Shown in pieces: positions 39,619-51,021 of a stretch of DNA of 64,000 nt (positions are counted from its first letter, which is position 1; each line of letters opens with the position of its first letter). Made by a program: the position numbers and the translations under genes. The notes beneath the pieces are model-generated. The model saw nothing but the letters and a program-made list of their open reading frames with translations, had not been told where the DNA came from and made no database searches. Source of the stretch: an uncultured Granulosicoccaceae bacterium (lineage in GTDB: Bacteria > Pseudomonadota > Gammaproteobacteria > Granulosicoccales > Granulosicoccaceae); contig CALJAA010000028.1 of NCBI GenBank assembly GCA_938028465.1, forward strand, positions 1-64,000. Reading direction: 5' to 3'.

Positions 39619-40200
39619 GTGACTTCACGATACGAAAACATTTCGATGGGGCTGTCGAATCTGGCAGTTACCATCTCCGCGGCGGAGTCACACGGTATGC
39701 TCGTGGGCCTGCTGTGCACTATGCCTTCAGGCGTCGCAAAAAAACACTGGTTCACCGAACTCCTTGATCTTGCAGGCGCATCCCCAGAATCTGTCGCCGG
39801 TAACGCAAGAGAGCTCAAAGAGTTAGACGACTGGTTCACAGAATCTGTCCAATTCATGAACGATCCTGATCTGAGTTTTCAACTGTTTTTGCCCGATGAC
39901 AACGCAAGCTTTGTCGAGCGTCAAAATGCATTGGCCGATTTTTGCGCAGGCTACAACTACGGTTTTGGCATTGGCATGACTGGCAAGAGCAATCAAAAAT
40001 TACCTGCAGACACACGCGAATTTCTAGAAGATATCCAAGCCATCGAAGCGGCAGACATAGCTAAGGGTGATCAGGCTGACGAAAACGCGTTTGTTGAGAT
40101 CGCTGAATATGTTCGCATGGGTGTGTTGCTCGCGCACGAAGAGCATCAACCCGCTGCCCGTTCGAACAATGTGTCATCCACCACAAATAAGGTGCATTAG
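39619..40200 (+). CDS. UPF0149 (YgfB/YecA) family protein
   Basis: SAAESHGMLVGLLC; FLPDDNASFVERQNALADFCAGYNYGFG; GTG start; upstream of pepP. Confidence 0.88.
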   Translation: MTSRYENISMGLSNLAVTISAAESHGMLVGLLCTMPSGVAKKHWFTELLDLAGASPESVAGNARELKELDDWFTESVQFMNDPDLSFQLFLPDDNASFVERQNALADFCAGYNYGFGIGMTGKSNQKLPADTREFLEDIQAIEAADIAKGDQADENAFVEIAEYVRMGVLLAHEEHQPAARSNNVSSTTNKVH

Positions 40201-40203
40201 GTT

Positions 40204-41535
40204 GTGTTAACGAAAGCTGTGTTTACTAAGGCTCAGGCGGCCGAACTCAAACGACGTCGCCGGTCGTTGATGCGTATTATGGGTGATGGTGCCATTGCCA
40301 TTTTGTCAGCCGCACCAGTTGCTACACGTAATCGTGATTCTCATTACGCCTATCGCCAAGACGGTAATTTTTATTACCTAAGCGGTTTTGATGAACCAGA
40401 ATCTTTGATGGTGTTAATACCTGGGCGCAAGGCCGGTGAATTTATAATGTTTTGTCGCGAGAAGGATCCGCTGCAGGAAACCTGGCATGGGCGTCGTTTA
40501 GGTGTAGAAGCTGCGCCTGAAACCTTGGGCGCTGATGATGCGTTTCCAATCGCTGATATCGATGACATTCTTCCAGGCTTGATGGAAGGCCGTAAGCATG
40601 TGTACCACACGCTTGGTAAAGACCAAGCATTTGATGCGCAGTTGCTGGGTTGGTTGCAACACGCACGATCAACCCGTAGCGCAGGTGACGATCCTGATTC
40701 ATTTATCTCGCTGGACTATCACCTGCACGAAATGCGCGTACACAAAAGCCGCAGTGAAATTGCACTGATGCGAAAGGCTGCCAAAATAACTGCAGCCGGT
40801 TTGAATACCGCTATGCGCGAATGTAAACCGGGCATGATGGAATATGAACTAGAAGCATGCTTAATCCATGAGTACACGCGATCAGGAGCTTGCCATGCTT
40901 TTTTGCCGATAGTAGGTAGTGGCGAAAACGGTTGCATACTGCATTACACCGAAAACAACAGCAAGCTCACCGATGGTGACTTAGTGTTGATTGACACGGG
41001 TGCAGAACACGAATGTTATGCCGGAGATATCACGCGAACGTTTCCAATAAATGGCAAATTCAGTAAAGCTCAAGCTGAGGTTTATAATATTGTGCTCAAT
41101 GCAAATCTTGCCGGTATAGCTGCGGTTAAGCCGGGTAATCATTGGAATGATTCTCACGATGCAGCGGTGCAGGTACTGACAGAAGGTTTGCGCAAACTCG
41201 GTATATTGAAAGGCGCAGTCAAAAAATTAATCAAGGATGAGGCCTTTCGCCCGTACTACATGCATCGCACTGGTCATTGGTTAGGGTCTGATGTGCATGA
41301 TGTAGGCGAATACCGAGTTGATAAGGATTGGCGCTTGCTTGAACCCGGAATGGTCTTAACTGTTGAGCCAGGTTTGTATTTGGGTAATGATAAATCGATA
41401 CCCAAGCAGTATAGAAACATTGGTATCCGTATAGAAGATGATGTTGTCGTGACTAAAGATGGCTGCGATATTTTATCGAGTGATGTGCCCAAGCAGATTG
41501 ATGAAATTCAAACCTTGATGGCTAATGGAAGCTGA
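40204..41535 (+). CDS. pepP: Xaa-Pro aminopeptidase
   Basis: RDSHYAYRQDGNFYYLSGFDEPE; LIDTGAEHECYAGDITRTFP; HRTGHWLGSDVHDVG; TVEPGLY. Confidence 0.95.
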   Translation: MLTKAVFTKAQAAELKRRRRSLMRIMGDGAIAILSAAPVATRNRDSHYAYRQDGNFYYLSGFDEPESLMVLIPGRKAGEFIMFCREKDPLQETWHGRRLGVEAAPETLGADDAFPIADIDDILPGLMEGRKHVYHTLGKDQAFDAQLLGWLQHARSTRSAGDDPDSFISLDYHLHEMRVHKSRSEIALMRKAAKITAAGLNTAMRECKPGMMEYELEACLIHEYTRSGACHAFLPIVGSGENGCILHYTENNSKLTDGDLVLIDTGAEHECYAGDITRTFPINGKFSKAQAEVYNIVLNANLAGIAAVKPGNHWNDSHDAAVQVLTEGLRKLGILKGAVKKLIKDEAFRPYYMHRTGHWLGSDVHDVGEYRVDKDWRLLEPGMVLTVEPGLYLGNDKSIPKQYRNIGIRIEDDVVVTKDGCDILSSDVPKQIDEIQTLMANGS

Positions 41536-42748
41536 CACTGACATTCTGATTGTTGGTGGTGGCATGGTCGGTACGCCATTGGCGTTACTGTTGGCACAGC
41601 AAGGCTGGAAGGTAACGTTGCTGGATGCTGTAACGGATGCAGATACAGGTAATTCAGCTGCGCAAACACACCCCTTAGAACAAAGATGCACGGCTATCTC
41701 GGCTGGTAGCGTTGGGCTGCTGGATTCTGTTGGTTTATGGGATGCAGTAAAAGCTGACGCTTGCCCAATGACCAAAGTACATGTGTCGCAACAAGGTTTT
41801 TTTGGCACGGTGCGTATGCAGGCCAGTGACCATAATCTTGATGCGCTTGGCTATGTTGTTAACAATAATCATTACTTAACAGCACTACGTAGCCGCCTGT
41901 CTGATAGTGACGTGCAGCACATCATCGGTGCCCGCGCCGTGTCTTACCGTGCTGATGCGACTAGTGCGGCGGTTGCTTACAAAATAGATTTGGATGAAGG
42001 ATCGGATGAAAAGACCATTTCTGCCCAGCTTGTCATAGCTGTAGATGGCATAGCGTCTACCATGCGAGATGCAGTGGGTATTGGTATTCGTCATCATAAT
42101 TACGAGCAGTGTGCAGTATTAGGTTGTGTTGAGTTAGATCAGCCCCACGATAATGTTGCTTACGAGCGCTTTGCAGCTGGTGGACCATTGGCGATGCTGC
42201 CTCGCACCGGAAATATTGCTTCGTTTGTTTATTGTATTGATGCTAAAGATCAAAATCGTGTCGCCGTAATGGAAGCGGATGAGTTTCTTGCAATGATACA
42301 GCTTGAGTTTGGCCATCGTTTAGGCGTGTTCAAGCAAGTTGGTAAGCGAACCATTTTTCCGTTAACTCGAATTGAAGCGCAAGTTCAGCAGCGAGATCGT
42401 TTGCTGCTGCTGGGTAATGCTATGCGGCTTTTGCATCCCGTAGCGGGGCAAGGATACAACTTGGCCATTCGCGACGTAGCCGGGCTATTAAGTACACTGG
42501 GCTTAACTCCCGATGTTGATCCTGGTGACGCTTCTGTATTAGCAAGCTTTGTCAGCCTGCGTGAATCGGATCAAAATCGCATTGTAAAACTAACCGATGC
42601 TTTAGCGCGTGGTTTTCGTGGGTATTCAAAACTACCTGGGCATATTCGCGGAGCAGGCTTGTTAACAATGGCCGCTGTCCCACAACTGAGCCAACTCATC
42701 ACAAAGCAAGGTTTAGGGTACGTAAAAAGCGCGCCAGCTGTACGCTAA
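41525..42748 (+). CDS. ubiH: UbiH/UbiF-family FAD monooxygenase (2-octaprenyl-6-methoxyphenol hydroxylase-like)
   Basis: DILIVGGGMVGTPLALLLAQQGWKV; LLLGNAMRLLHPVAGQGYNLAIRDVAGL; follows pepP. Confidence 0.9.
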   Translation: MEADTDILIVGGGMVGTPLALLLAQQGWKVTLLDAVTDADTGNSAAQTHPLEQRCTAISAGSVGLLDSVGLWDAVKADACPMTKVHVSQQGFFGTVRMQASDHNLDALGYVVNNNHYLTALRSRLSDSDVQHIIGARAVSYRADATSAAVAYKIDLDEGSDEKTISAQLVIAVDGIASTMRDAVGIGIRHHNYEQCAVLGCVELDQPHDNVAYERFAAGGPLAMLPRTGNIASFVYCIDAKDQNRVAVMEADEFLAMIQLEFGHRLGVFKQVGKRTIFPLTRIEAQVQQRDRLLLLGNAMRLLHPVAGQGYNLAIRDVAGLLSTLGLTPDVDPGDASVLASFVSLRESDQNRIVKLTDALARGFRGYSKLPGHIRGAGLLTMAAVPQLSQLITKQGLGYVKSAPAVR

Positions 42749-42774
42749 ATCAGTTCCGCACTACACTCAATGCA

Positions 42775-44523
42775 ATGAATTTACAGCCCATTCTGCAGAT
42801 ACCAACGGTTAACCGAGCGTTAATATTCTCGTTAGCGGCACTGGTGGGCGGTGTGGTTGCCTTAGCCATCGTCGGGCTAATCAAATTAATCTTATTGGTG
42901 CAATGGTTAGGTTTTGGTGACGCGTCTGAATTTCGCTTTGCCGATATCGTTGCAGCTACGCCTTGGTGGCAAACCTTGTTAGTACCTACGGTCGGCGGTT
43001 TGATCGTAGGTATCATTGTTCAGCAGCTACCTGGTGGTCGTTACCACGGTATTGCTGATGTGATGGAAGCATGCGCATTAAACAGTGCGCGTATGCAAGT
43101 TCGCTCTGGCGTTGCAGCGGCGTTGGCTGCAGCCTGCTCTTTAGGAGTGGGTGCGCCACTAGGGCGCGAAGGCCCAGCGGTGCACATCGGTGCATCGTTA
43201 AGCGCGTGGATAGCTGAAAAGCTTAGCCTTGATCGCAGGCAGTCGCTTGCCTTACTTGGTTGTGGTGCAGCAGCGGCGGTAACGGTTTCGTTTGATGCGC
43301 CCATAGCTGCAGTCATTTTTGCTTTAGAAGTTATAGTGGGGTACTACACCTTGCGAGTATTTGCGCCTATCGTTATTGCGGCTATGGTTGCCGTAGTTGT
43401 GCGTGATGCCTTTCTAGAAGGGCAGCCGTTAGTGTCGATACCGGCTTATCAACTCAATAGTCTTTGGGAGCTTCCGCTGTTTGCACTTTTAGGTATTGCC
43501 GGTGCGGGTGTGTCCTGGTTGCTAATATGTCTTGTCGGTGTAACGCAGCAATCCTGGGTCAAGGTGCCGTGTCCGGTTTGGATACGGCCTGCAGTTGCTG
43601 GTTTTATTATTGGCTTAATCGCAATAAAACTACCCGACATAATGAATATCGGCACAGCTGCAATTCTTAATGCCATGCAAGGGCAGCTAGTTGCCAGCTT
43701 GTTAGTTTCCTTATTGATATTTAAATTGCTCACCGTAGCTTTAGCGATTGGTAGCGGCTTTGCCGGCGGTGTATTTAGCCCTGCTGTTTACATTGGTGCG
43801 ATGCTAGGCGGTTGTTTTTGGTTGGTTGTATCGGCGTTCGGATTGCCAATAACTGATCAAGGTGCCTATGCTGTAGTGGGTACTGCAGCTGTCGCATCAG
43901 CATTGCTTGGTGCGCCAATATCAACAATATTGATTGTGTTTGAACTCACTCGCAACTATGAAATAACATTAGGGGTTATGACGGCTGCAGCATTCGCTAG
44001 TACAGTTATGCAGCTGATTGGCCATGGTTCATTTTTTCGTTGGCAATTGGCGCAGCGCAATATCAATATTGCATCCGGGCGTGATATCAGTTTATTAATG
44101 ACACATCGGGTGGAGCATTTACTCAATCAACGGTTCACTCGGGTATCACAAAATGCTAGCGTTGCTGAACTCGAATCTAGGCTCGGACGAGAGCGCCAAC
44201 GCGTGGCTATGCTGATTGATGAAGAAGATCATTTTCATGGCAGTGTTACTGCGGTAGAGCTAGTCGCGCTCACCAACGACATGGGCTTAGATCACCCAGC
44301 ATCGGCCGTTACACGTTCAGCTGAATATGCGGTCAGTAGCAGCACCAACATCGTCGCAGCTTTGCAAGCCATGGCTGAAAACGAAGTAGAGTATTTACCT
44401 ATCGTTGATCAATCCGGCTCCGAAGCCCCGGTTTTATTAGGGGTGGTGTATAAGAGTGATTTGCTTGCAGAACACTACGATGTGGTAAAACGAGCAAGAG
44501 AAGAAGAATTCGGCATTACTTAG
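42775..44523 (+). CDS. CLC-family chloride channel/transporter with C-terminal CBS domains
   Basis: GVGAPLGREGPAVHIGA; GSGFAGGVFSPAVYIGAMLG; CBS-like C-terminus. Confidence 0.93.
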   Translation: MNLQPILQIPTVNRALIFSLAALVGGVVALAIVGLIKLILLVQWLGFGDASEFRFADIVAATPWWQTLLVPTVGGLIVGIIVQQLPGGRYHGIADVMEACALNSARMQVRSGVAAALAAACSLGVGAPLGREGPAVHIGASLSAWIAEKLSLDRRQSLALLGCGAAAAVTVSFDAPIAAVIFALEVIVGYYTLRVFAPIVIAAMVAVVVRDAFLEGQPLVSIPAYQLNSLWELPLFALLGIAGAGVSWLLICLVGVTQQSWVKVPCPVWIRPAVAGFIIGLIAIKLPDIMNIGTAAILNAMQGQLVASLLVSLLIFKLLTVALAIGSGFAGGVFSPAVYIGAMLGGCFWLVVSAFGLPITDQGAYAVVGTAAVASALLGAPISTILIVFELTRNYEITLGVMTAAAFASTVMQLIGHGSFFRWQLAQRNINIASGRDISLLMTHRVEHLLNQRFTRVSQNASVAELESRLGRERQRVAMLIDEEDHFHGSVTAVELVALTNDMGLDHPASAVTRSAEYAVSSSTNIVAALQAMAENEVEYLPIVDQSGSEAPVLLGVVYKSDLLAEHYDVVKRAREEEFGIT

Positions 44524-44549
44524 CCGCATAACCTGACAAGAGGCGCAGT

Positions 44550-45851
44550 GTGAGCAACCAATATAAACCGGGCATCGAAACGCTTGCCCTGCACGCCGGG
44601 CAGCATCCGGATGTAACAACTGGCGCTAGAGCGACGCCGATATATCAAACGACTTCGTTTGTGTTTAACGATAGCGATAAGGCGTCGTCATTGTTTGATG
44701 TGGCGCGCGCGGGCCATGTTTATTCCCGCATCTCAAACCCAACGGTTGCGGTACTCGAAGAGCGCGTCGCAGCGTTGGAAGGCGGTGTAGGTGCTGTCTG
44801 TACTGCTAGTGGCATGGCAGCCATTCATTTGGGTATTGCTACTATCGTTGGGGCGGGCGCGCATATAGTGTCATCACGCTCACTTTATGGTGGTACGCAT
44901 AATTTACTCAGCTATACCTTGAAGCGCTTCGGTATCGAAACAACCTTTGTTGATCCGCGCGACCCAGCAGCATTTGCTGCCGCCATTAGGCCCAATACAC
45001 GATTACTATTTTCGGAAGGCATAGCTAATCCACGTTGCGAAGTGTTGGATATACCGGCAGTAGCCGCTATTGCTCATGATGCTGGTATTCCGCTGATGAT
45101 CGATGCAACCCTAACGTCTCCTGTTTTACAAAAGCCAATTGATTTAGGTGCCGACATCGTCATGCATTCCTTAACCAAATTTATGGGTGGCCACGGTGTG
45201 GCGATTGGTGGTGTGCTGGTAGATAGCGGTCGTTTTGATTGGGCTGCCAGTGGTAAGTTTCCAGAGCTGTCGGAGCCTTATGCTGGGTTTCATAATATGA
45301 ACTTCGTTGAAGAATTCGGCCCATACGCGTACATCATGCGAGCGCGTAAAGAGGGTTTGCGCGATTTTGGTGCGGGTTTATCACCTGGCAATGCATTTCA
45401 TTTGCTTCAAGGGATGGAGACCCTACCCATGCGTATGCAACGACATGTTGAAAATACGAATCAACTTGTTGATCTGCTCGATGAAAACGAAGCTGTTTCG
45501 GTAGTTCATCATCCTCACTTGGCTACGCATCCTGATCATGAGTTGGCTAAAAAATTGTTGCCTGATGGTTGCGGTGCTGTATTTAGCTTCGAACTAGCTG
45601 GCGGTCGGCCTGCGGGCAGTAAATTTATTGAAAGCTTAAATTTATTTTCACACCTTGCCAATGTAGGTGATGCAAAATCGCTGGTGATACATCCGGCTAG
45701 TACAACCCACTCTCGAATGGATGATCAAGCCTTGTTAGATGCTGGCATTGCGCCGGGCTTAGTAAGGCTGTCGGTGGGTTTAGAGGATATTAAAGATCTA
45801 AAAAGTGATTTGAAGCAAGCACTGCGTCAAGCACATAAGGTGAAGGCATGA
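44550..45851 (+). CDS. Cys/Met metabolism PLP enzyme (O-acetylhomoserine sulfhydrylase/MetY-like)
   Basis: [64 protein letters not shown] lysine; GTG start. Confidence 0.88.
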   Translation: MSNQYKPGIETLALHAGQHPDVTTGARATPIYQTTSFVFNDSDKASSLFDVARAGHVYSRISNPTVAVLEERVAALEGGVGAVCTASGMAAIHLGIATIVGAGAHIVSSRSLYGGTHNLLSYTLKRFGIETTFVDPRDPAAFAAAIRPNTRLLFSEGIANPRCEVLDIPAVAAIAHDAGIPLMIDATLTSPVLQKPIDLGADIVMHSLTKFMGGHGVAIGGVLVDSGRFDWAASGKFPELSEPYAGFHNMNFVEEFGPYAYIMRARKEGLRDFGAGLSPGNAFHLLQGMETLPMRMQRHVENTNQLVDLLDENEAVSVVHHPHLATHPDHELAKKLLPDGCGAVFSFELAGGRPAGSKFIESLNLFSHLANVGDAKSLVIHPASTTHSRMDDQALLDAGIAPGLVRLSVGLEDIKDLKSDLKQALRQAHKVKA

Positions 45852-46663
45852 ATATCGATATAGACGGCCAATCAGTCTTTGTTGGCCAAGGTGGCGTTGA
45901 ATGGAAAACCAACACACCAACGCTAGTACTGTTACATGGTGCAGGTATGGATCGTACGGTGTGGGTATTGTTAGGGCGATACTTTGCGCGTCACGGTTAT
46001 AACGTTGTGCTTGCTGATATGCCTGGGCATGGAAAATCGGGTGGAAGCCCGCTGACAACCATCGGTGCAAATGCACAGTGGTTGTGGAGCTTGCTTGATG
46101 CGCTTGCAAGCCAAACCGAGCTGTCACTTGATGATGTCACCTTATGTGGCCATAGCATGGGTTCCTTGGTGACATTGCAAGCTGCCGCCGATAGGCCTGC
46201 GCAAACTTCACGGTTAATAATGATGGCCAGTGGTTATCCCATGCCTGTAGGCAAGCCGCTTCTAGATGCGGCAGAAGCTAACGATGAAGCCGCTATTGAT
46301 ATGATCTGTTTTTTCAGCCACGCCTATGTGTCGATGCTGGGTAATAATCCGGTCGCGGGTATCAGTGTTTATAACAGTGCTGAAATCCTGCTTGGGCAGG
46401 CAAAGCCAGGTGTGTTGTTTGCTGCCTTGTCTGCTTGCAATAACTACCAAGGTGGCGAAGACGCAATTGAATCCGTTAAAGGAAAAATGGACATCGTGGT
46501 GATTGCGGGTGATTCTGATCGCATGACACCCCTGGGGCGTGACCCAGCTGCCATGTTGCATACGCGTTTAGGTGCAACGCTTGAATTGATACCTGATTGC
46601 GGGCATATGATGATGTCGGAACAACCAGAAGCATCGTTACAAGCGCTTAAAAGAAGCTTGTAA
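45848..46663 (+). CDS. alpha/beta hydrolase
   Basis: LVLLHGAGMDRTVW; GHSMGSLVTL nucleophile elbow; C-terminal IPDCGHMMMSEQP. Confidence 0.9.
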   Translation: MNIDIDGQSVFVGQGGVEWKTNTPTLVLLHGAGMDRTVWVLLGRYFARHGYNVVLADMPGHGKSGGSPLTTIGANAQWLWSLLDALASQTELSLDDVTLCGHSMGSLVTLQAAADRPAQTSRLIMMASGYPMPVGKPLLDAAEANDEAAIDMICFFSHAYVSMLGNNPVAGISVYNSAEILLGQAKPGVLFAALSACNNYQGGEDAIESVKGKMDIVVIAGDSDRMTPLGRDPAAMLHTRLGATLELIPDCGHMMMSEQPEASLQALKRSL

Positions 46664-46681
46664 TGATGCTTCGGCTGGTGT

Positions 46682-47347
46682 CTAGTCGTCTATGCCGGCT
46701 AAGCCTGCAAAAATTCGATCGCGTACTTCTTCAAGTTCACCAATACCATCTACTTTTACGTAGCGTGGTGCAGTGTCGGGTTCGTTTTTTTCCCAATCCT
46801 TGAAGTAATTAATGAGTGGTGCCGTTTTTTCTTCGTATACATTCAGACGATGGCGCACAGTATCTTCTTGGTCATCGTCGCGTTGTACTAAGGCTTCGCC
46901 GGTTTCGTCATCCTTGCCAGCTATCTTAGGTGGGTTGTGGCTAATGTGGTAAACGCGCCCCGATGCTTCGTGCACGCGCCTGCCACTGATGCGTTCGATA
47001 ATCACTTCATGATCCACATCAATTTCAACCACGGCATCAAGACTAAGGCGCTGCGAGCGAAGTGCGTCTGCTTGAGCAATAGTGCGCGGAAAGCCATCGA
47101 GTAAAAAACCATTTTTGCAGTCTTCGTGCTTGATGCGCTCGCGCACCAACTTGGTGATTACATCATCCGGCACCAAGTTGCCCTTATCCATCAGTTTTTT
47201 GGCCTCAATACCCACAGGTGTTCCTTCAGCGATAGCGGCTCGTAACATGTCGCCTGTCGAAATTTGAGGTATCGAGTAGTGTTCGGTCAGAAACGCGGCT
47301 TGCGTCCCCTTGCCCGCACCGGGCCCGCCCAACATAATAAAACGCAT
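46682..47347 (-). CDS. adk: adenylate kinase
   Basis: [51 protein letters not shown]; start moved from 47380 to 47347. Confidence 0.97.
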   Translation of the reverse strand: MRFIMLGGPGAGKGTQAAFLTEHYSIPQISTGDMLRAAIAEGTPVGIEAKKLMDKGNLVPDDVITKLVRERIKHEDCKNGFLLDGFPRTIAQADALRSQRLSLDAVVEIDVDHEVIIERISGRRVHEASGRVYHISHNPPKIAGKDDETGEALVQRDDDQEDTVRHRLNVYEEKTAPLINYFKDWEKNEPDTAPRYVKVDGIGELEEVRDRIFAGLAGIDD

Positions 47348-47493
47348 CGAAATGCTCCAACAATATAAAGAATGCGTCAAGGGTATCGAAAAGCGAGCGG
47401 ATTTTCAGAGAACTAAGCGCCTGTGGGCGAATAATCATGCAAGGAACGGCAAATTGGCTTGCTAGCCAAGTGGCAAGGCTCCAAAATACCGGC

Positions 47494-48102
47494 ATGACAA
47501 CTGAAAATCGACTAAACACTTTAGGCCTTGGTCATTTGCGGGCTGAGCAACAATTTGAATCCGATCTACTCGGCAACCAGTTGCGCTTCAACACCACGTG
47601 GGGGCTTTTTTCGCCCAGACAGATAGATGAAGGTAGCAGCCTGCTGCTCTCACTGCTGGACTTAGGTAGTGATGAGGTGGTTTTGGATATGGGCTGCGGT
47701 TATGGTGCCTTGGGATTGGCTATTGCTAAAGCTAAGCCAGATGCTCAGGTGCATATGGTTGATAGAGACTACCTAGCGATAGAATATGCGCAAAAAAACG
47801 CAGAGCTGAATAATATTAAAAATGTAAGCGTTTACACCAGTGATGCATTGAGTAATGTGGCGTCTGATTTGCCATTAACCCTGATGATATCCAACCTGCC
47901 TGCCAAGGTAGGCAACGAGTTGTTCTACATTTCGTTCTGCGATGCTTATGATCGCCTGCAACCCGGTGGCAGGATCGTTGTCGTAACGATTAATGGTTTA
48001 AGGCAATTTATTAAGCGTTCGTTTACGGAGGTTTTTGGTAACTACAAAAAAATCAAACAAAGCACTAGCTACACCATTTCTAGTGCTCTTAAGGTTTCGT
48101 AG
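47494..48102 (+). CDS. class I SAM-dependent methyltransferase (small/RsmC-like)
   Basis: WGLFSPRQIDEGSSLLL; VVLDMGCGYGALGLAIAK; MISNLPAKVG in the NPP(F/Y) position; start uncertain (47437 or 47494). Confidence 0.85.
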   Translation: MTTENRLNTLGLGHLRAEQQFESDLLGNQLRFNTTWGLFSPRQIDEGSSLLLSLLDLGSDEVVLDMGCGYGALGLAIAKAKPDAQVHMVDRDYLAIEYAQKNAELNNIKNVSVYTSDALSNVASDLPLTLMISNLPAKVGNELFYISFCDAYDRLQPGGRIVVVTINGLRQFIKRSFTEVFGNYKKIKQSTSYTISSALKVS

Positions 48103-48944
48103 TCACCAGGCGTCTCGCAAACGCAAAACTCGCCGGGTGCCACTGCCGTATGGCAAGTTCTGCAAATAGTGACATCGGTGGGTTCTAGTTTGGTATTCAC
48201 CTCGATTCGGTCGTCAAATACAAAACAATCGCCGTCCCAGTGTTTACCATCGCATTTTTCGAAGTAATTGATAATCCCGCCTTCAATTTGGTAAACCTCA
48301 TTAAAACCTTGCTCCATTAAATAAGGAGCAGCCTTTTCGCAGCGGATACCACCAGTACAGAAAGTGACCACGGGTTTTTTTAGATCAAGCTCGCCCGATT
48401 CAATCGCACTAGCAACAGCCTCTGGGAAATCGCGAAAGTGGCTTATATCAAGGTGTGTCGCGCCTTCGAATGTGCCAGACGCCACTTCGTATTTGTTGCG
48501 CGTATCCAGTAGCGTTATATCGTCGCGGTTTTGTAAGTGTTGTAACAATTGTTCGGGCGGCATAGCAGGAGCTTCATGAACCTCCCAAGGAGGCGTTTCG
48601 TTACGTTTTTCCGGTGGTAAGAAAGTAATGATTTCAGGCCGGACGCGCACTTTTAGCTTCGCAAATGGCAGCATTTGTGAGTAACTTTCTTTTAACCACA
48701 AATCTTTAAGTTCTGGCCGCGTGTCAAACCAAGCTCGAGCATCGCTAATTTGTTCTGCTGTGCCAGCTAGGGCTACATTGATACCCTCTTCGGCAAGGAG
48801 TATGGTGCCCAATACGCCGGCAGCTTTTAGCCCTTCGCGCATGTCGGCTTGTAATGTTAGTAGGTCATCGATCTTTACAAAGCGATAGCCTGATACGTTA
48901 ACGTGTTCGGTAGATTGAGAGGTTTGAGTAGATTCTTCTGGCAT
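48069..48944 (-). CDS. trhO: tRNA uridine(34) hydroxylase / rhodanese-domain UPF0176 protein
   Basis: LLAEEGINVALAG; LLDTRNKYEVASGTFEGA; VVTFCTGGIRCEKAAPYL; CxxC-like C-terminus. Confidence 0.92.
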   Translation of the reverse strand: MPEESTQTSQSTEHVNVSGYRFVKIDDLLTLQADMREGLKAAGVLGTILLAEEGINVALAGTAEQISDARAWFDTRPELKDLWLKESYSQMLPFAKLKVRVRPEIITFLPPEKRNETPPWEVHEAPAMPPEQLLQHLQNRDDITLLDTRNKYEVASGTFEGATHLDISHFRDFPEAVASAIESGELDLKKPVVTFCTGGIRCEKAAPYLMEQGFNEVYQIEGGIINYFEKCDGKHWDGDCFVFDDRIEVNTKLEPTDVTICRTCHTAVAPGEFCVCETPGDYETLRALEMV

Positions 48945-49044
48945 TTTTTTCGCGCTGTACTAGTGTTAGTAATATAACTATAAGTGTATCCGTTTTTCCT
49001 GATGGGCTGCTATCGGAATAACGAGGGTGAGAGTTGAGTCAAAA

Positions 49045-50997
49045 ATGAGCAGATTTCAATCAGCGTTGTGTGTGCTGGCCTTGTGCTGCGCACAGGTGCC
49101 TGCGATTGCCGCAGATGCTCCTGAGCCAACACCAGAGCAAGCGCGATTCATAGAGGCACGTGAGGCGCTAGCTAGTGGCCAATACGATAGCTTTCAAGCG
49201 TTATCAGCCTCGCTCGACGACTATATCCTGCACCCGTTCCTCGAATATGAGGGTCTTCAGCACGAACTTCGTACCACCAAACCGGGTAAAAGCTTTGTCA
49301 GTAAGCTCAATCAATTTGAGCAGGATTCAGGTGATAAGGCCTTAACGCGTAAGCTTACTCGTTCGCTTCAACGCCGTTTGCTGGAAACCAAGCAGTGGAA
49401 ACTGTTTTTAGGTGTGAGCAAGTCTGGGTACGCCTCCAAAATGCCCTGTGGCCGATTACAAGCCTTGCACCAAACGGGTGAAGCGATTAGTTTTGCTACG
49501 CCAGACTTACTCGCCTTATGGACCAAGCCTGCGAAGCCGGCAAAAGTGTGCAGAGGCTTGGTTGAAGAAGTTGAGGCCAAAAATACGCCGCCAATAAAAG
49601 CCATTTGGGAGCGGATTTTTGCGGCCATGGAAGAAGACAAGCCCGATTACGCTGAATCCATGCTGCGATATCTGAGCAAAAAGGATCGTAAGCGCGTTAA
49701 TGATTGGCTCAAAGCGACCGAATCGCCAGAAAAGTATTTAAGTAGTCAAACGCTGCGTGACGATACACAGCTTAATCGTCGTGTTGTATCTGATCTAGTT
49801 CTGGCTTGGTCTAGAAACGAACCCGTGAAAGCCACTCGACACTGGTTGGGTGTAAGAGACAAATACAAATTTGGTAAAGATCGTTATTACGATACTAATC
49901 GAGCCTTGGCGATGCGTGCAGCGTATCGACGATTGCCTGAAGCTAACGAACTACTCAATACCTTTACCGCAAACGGTGATGATCTAGAGCTTAAAGAGTG
50001 GCGAATACGCACGGCATTGCTTGCGCAGGATTGGCCTGAAGTTATTCGCAGTATTAAACGTTTACCAAAAGATGAGCAAATTGAAGATCACTGGGCGTAT
50101 TGGGAGGCGCGTGCCCTAGAGGAGGCCGGCCACACGGATCATGCTAATAAGATCTATGAAGAACTAGCAGGCCTGCAAAGCTACCACGGTTTTTTATCAG
50201 CCGATAAATTAGGTAAACCGTATACCTTGCGTGACGAACCCGTATCTGCAGATGCTGCGATAGTTGATAGGCTTAAAAAATTGCCGGCCTTAATTAGAGC
50301 GCGCGAATATCATCGTGTAAAAGTAGGCTGGGAGGGCCGTCGTGAATGGAATTCGGTGTTAAGTGTTAGTTCCCCTGAGGAGTTGGCCGCGCTGGCTAAG
50401 ATCGCATATGAATGGCGTTTACATGATCGCGCAATTTTTGCAGCCGGTAAAGCTGAGCAAAAGCGTGCTCTGAGTGTGCGGTTTCCTGTTTTGTATCGCT
50501 CGGAGGTAGCGCAAGCTTCCGCTGCTAATAGTATTGATCCTGCCTGGGTGTTTGGTGTGATGCGACGTGAAAGTGCCTACATTGCGGATGTTCAATCCGG
50601 TGCAGGGGCAAGAGGATTGATGCAACTGATGCCCAATACGGCAAAGTATGTCGCCAAGCTACAAGGCGACAGCAATTGGGAAGGGGATTTAACAGACCCA
50701 GAAACTAATATTGGATTGGGTTCGCATTATCTACGGCATGTATTGGATAAGTTTGATAACCATATCGCGCTGGCTACTGCCAGTTACAATGCTGGGCCGC
50801 ACCGCGTTAGTAAATGGTTGCCCGAAAAAGATATGACTGCCGACATATGGATTGATGCCATCCCGTACACCGAAACCCGTCGTTATGTGCGTGCGGTACT
50901 GGCTTATACCGCCATTTACGAATGGCAGCTAACAGGTGAAGCCGCGCGGCTAAGCGATAAGCTAACGGTTGTAATGGCGGACCAAGACGATACTTAG
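49045..50997 (+). CDS. slt: soluble lytic murein transglycosylase
   Basis: SLT domain: VFGVMRRESAYIADVQSGAGARGLMQLMPNTAKYVA; LATASYNAGPHRVSKWLP; IPYTETRRYVRAVLAY. Confidence 0.93.
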   Translation: MSRFQSALCVLALCCAQVPAIAADAPEPTPEQARFIEAREALASGQYDSFQALSASLDDYILHPFLEYEGLQHELRTTKPGKSFVSKLNQFEQDSGDKALTRKLTRSLQRRLLETKQWKLFLGVSKSGYASKMPCGRLQALHQTGEAISFATPDLLALWTKPAKPAKVCRGLVEEVEAKNTPPIKAIWERIFAAMEEDKPDYAESMLRYLSKKDRKRVNDWLKATESPEKYLSSQTLRDDTQLNRRVVSDLVLAWSRNEPVKATRHWLGVRDKYKFGKDRYYDTNRALAMRAAYRRLPEANELLNTFTANGDDLELKEWRIRTALLAQDWPEVIRSIKRLPKDEQIEDHWAYWEARALEEAGHTDHANKIYEELAGLQSYHGFLSADKLGKPYTLRDEPVSADAAIVDRLKKLPALIRAREYHRVKVGWEGRREWNSVLSVSSPEELAALAKIAYEWRLHDRAIFAAGKAEQKRALSVRFPVLYRSEVAQASAANSIDPAWVFGVMRRESAYIADVQSGAGARGLMQLMPNTAKYVAKLQGDSNWEGDLTDPETNIGLGSHYLRHVLDKFDNHIALATASYNAGPHRVSKWLPEKDMTADIWIDAIPYTETRRYVRAVLAYTAIYEWQLTGEAARLSDKLTVVMADQDDT

Positions 50998-51021
50998 TAC
51001 CGTCTCGTTTTAGTTTGCGAA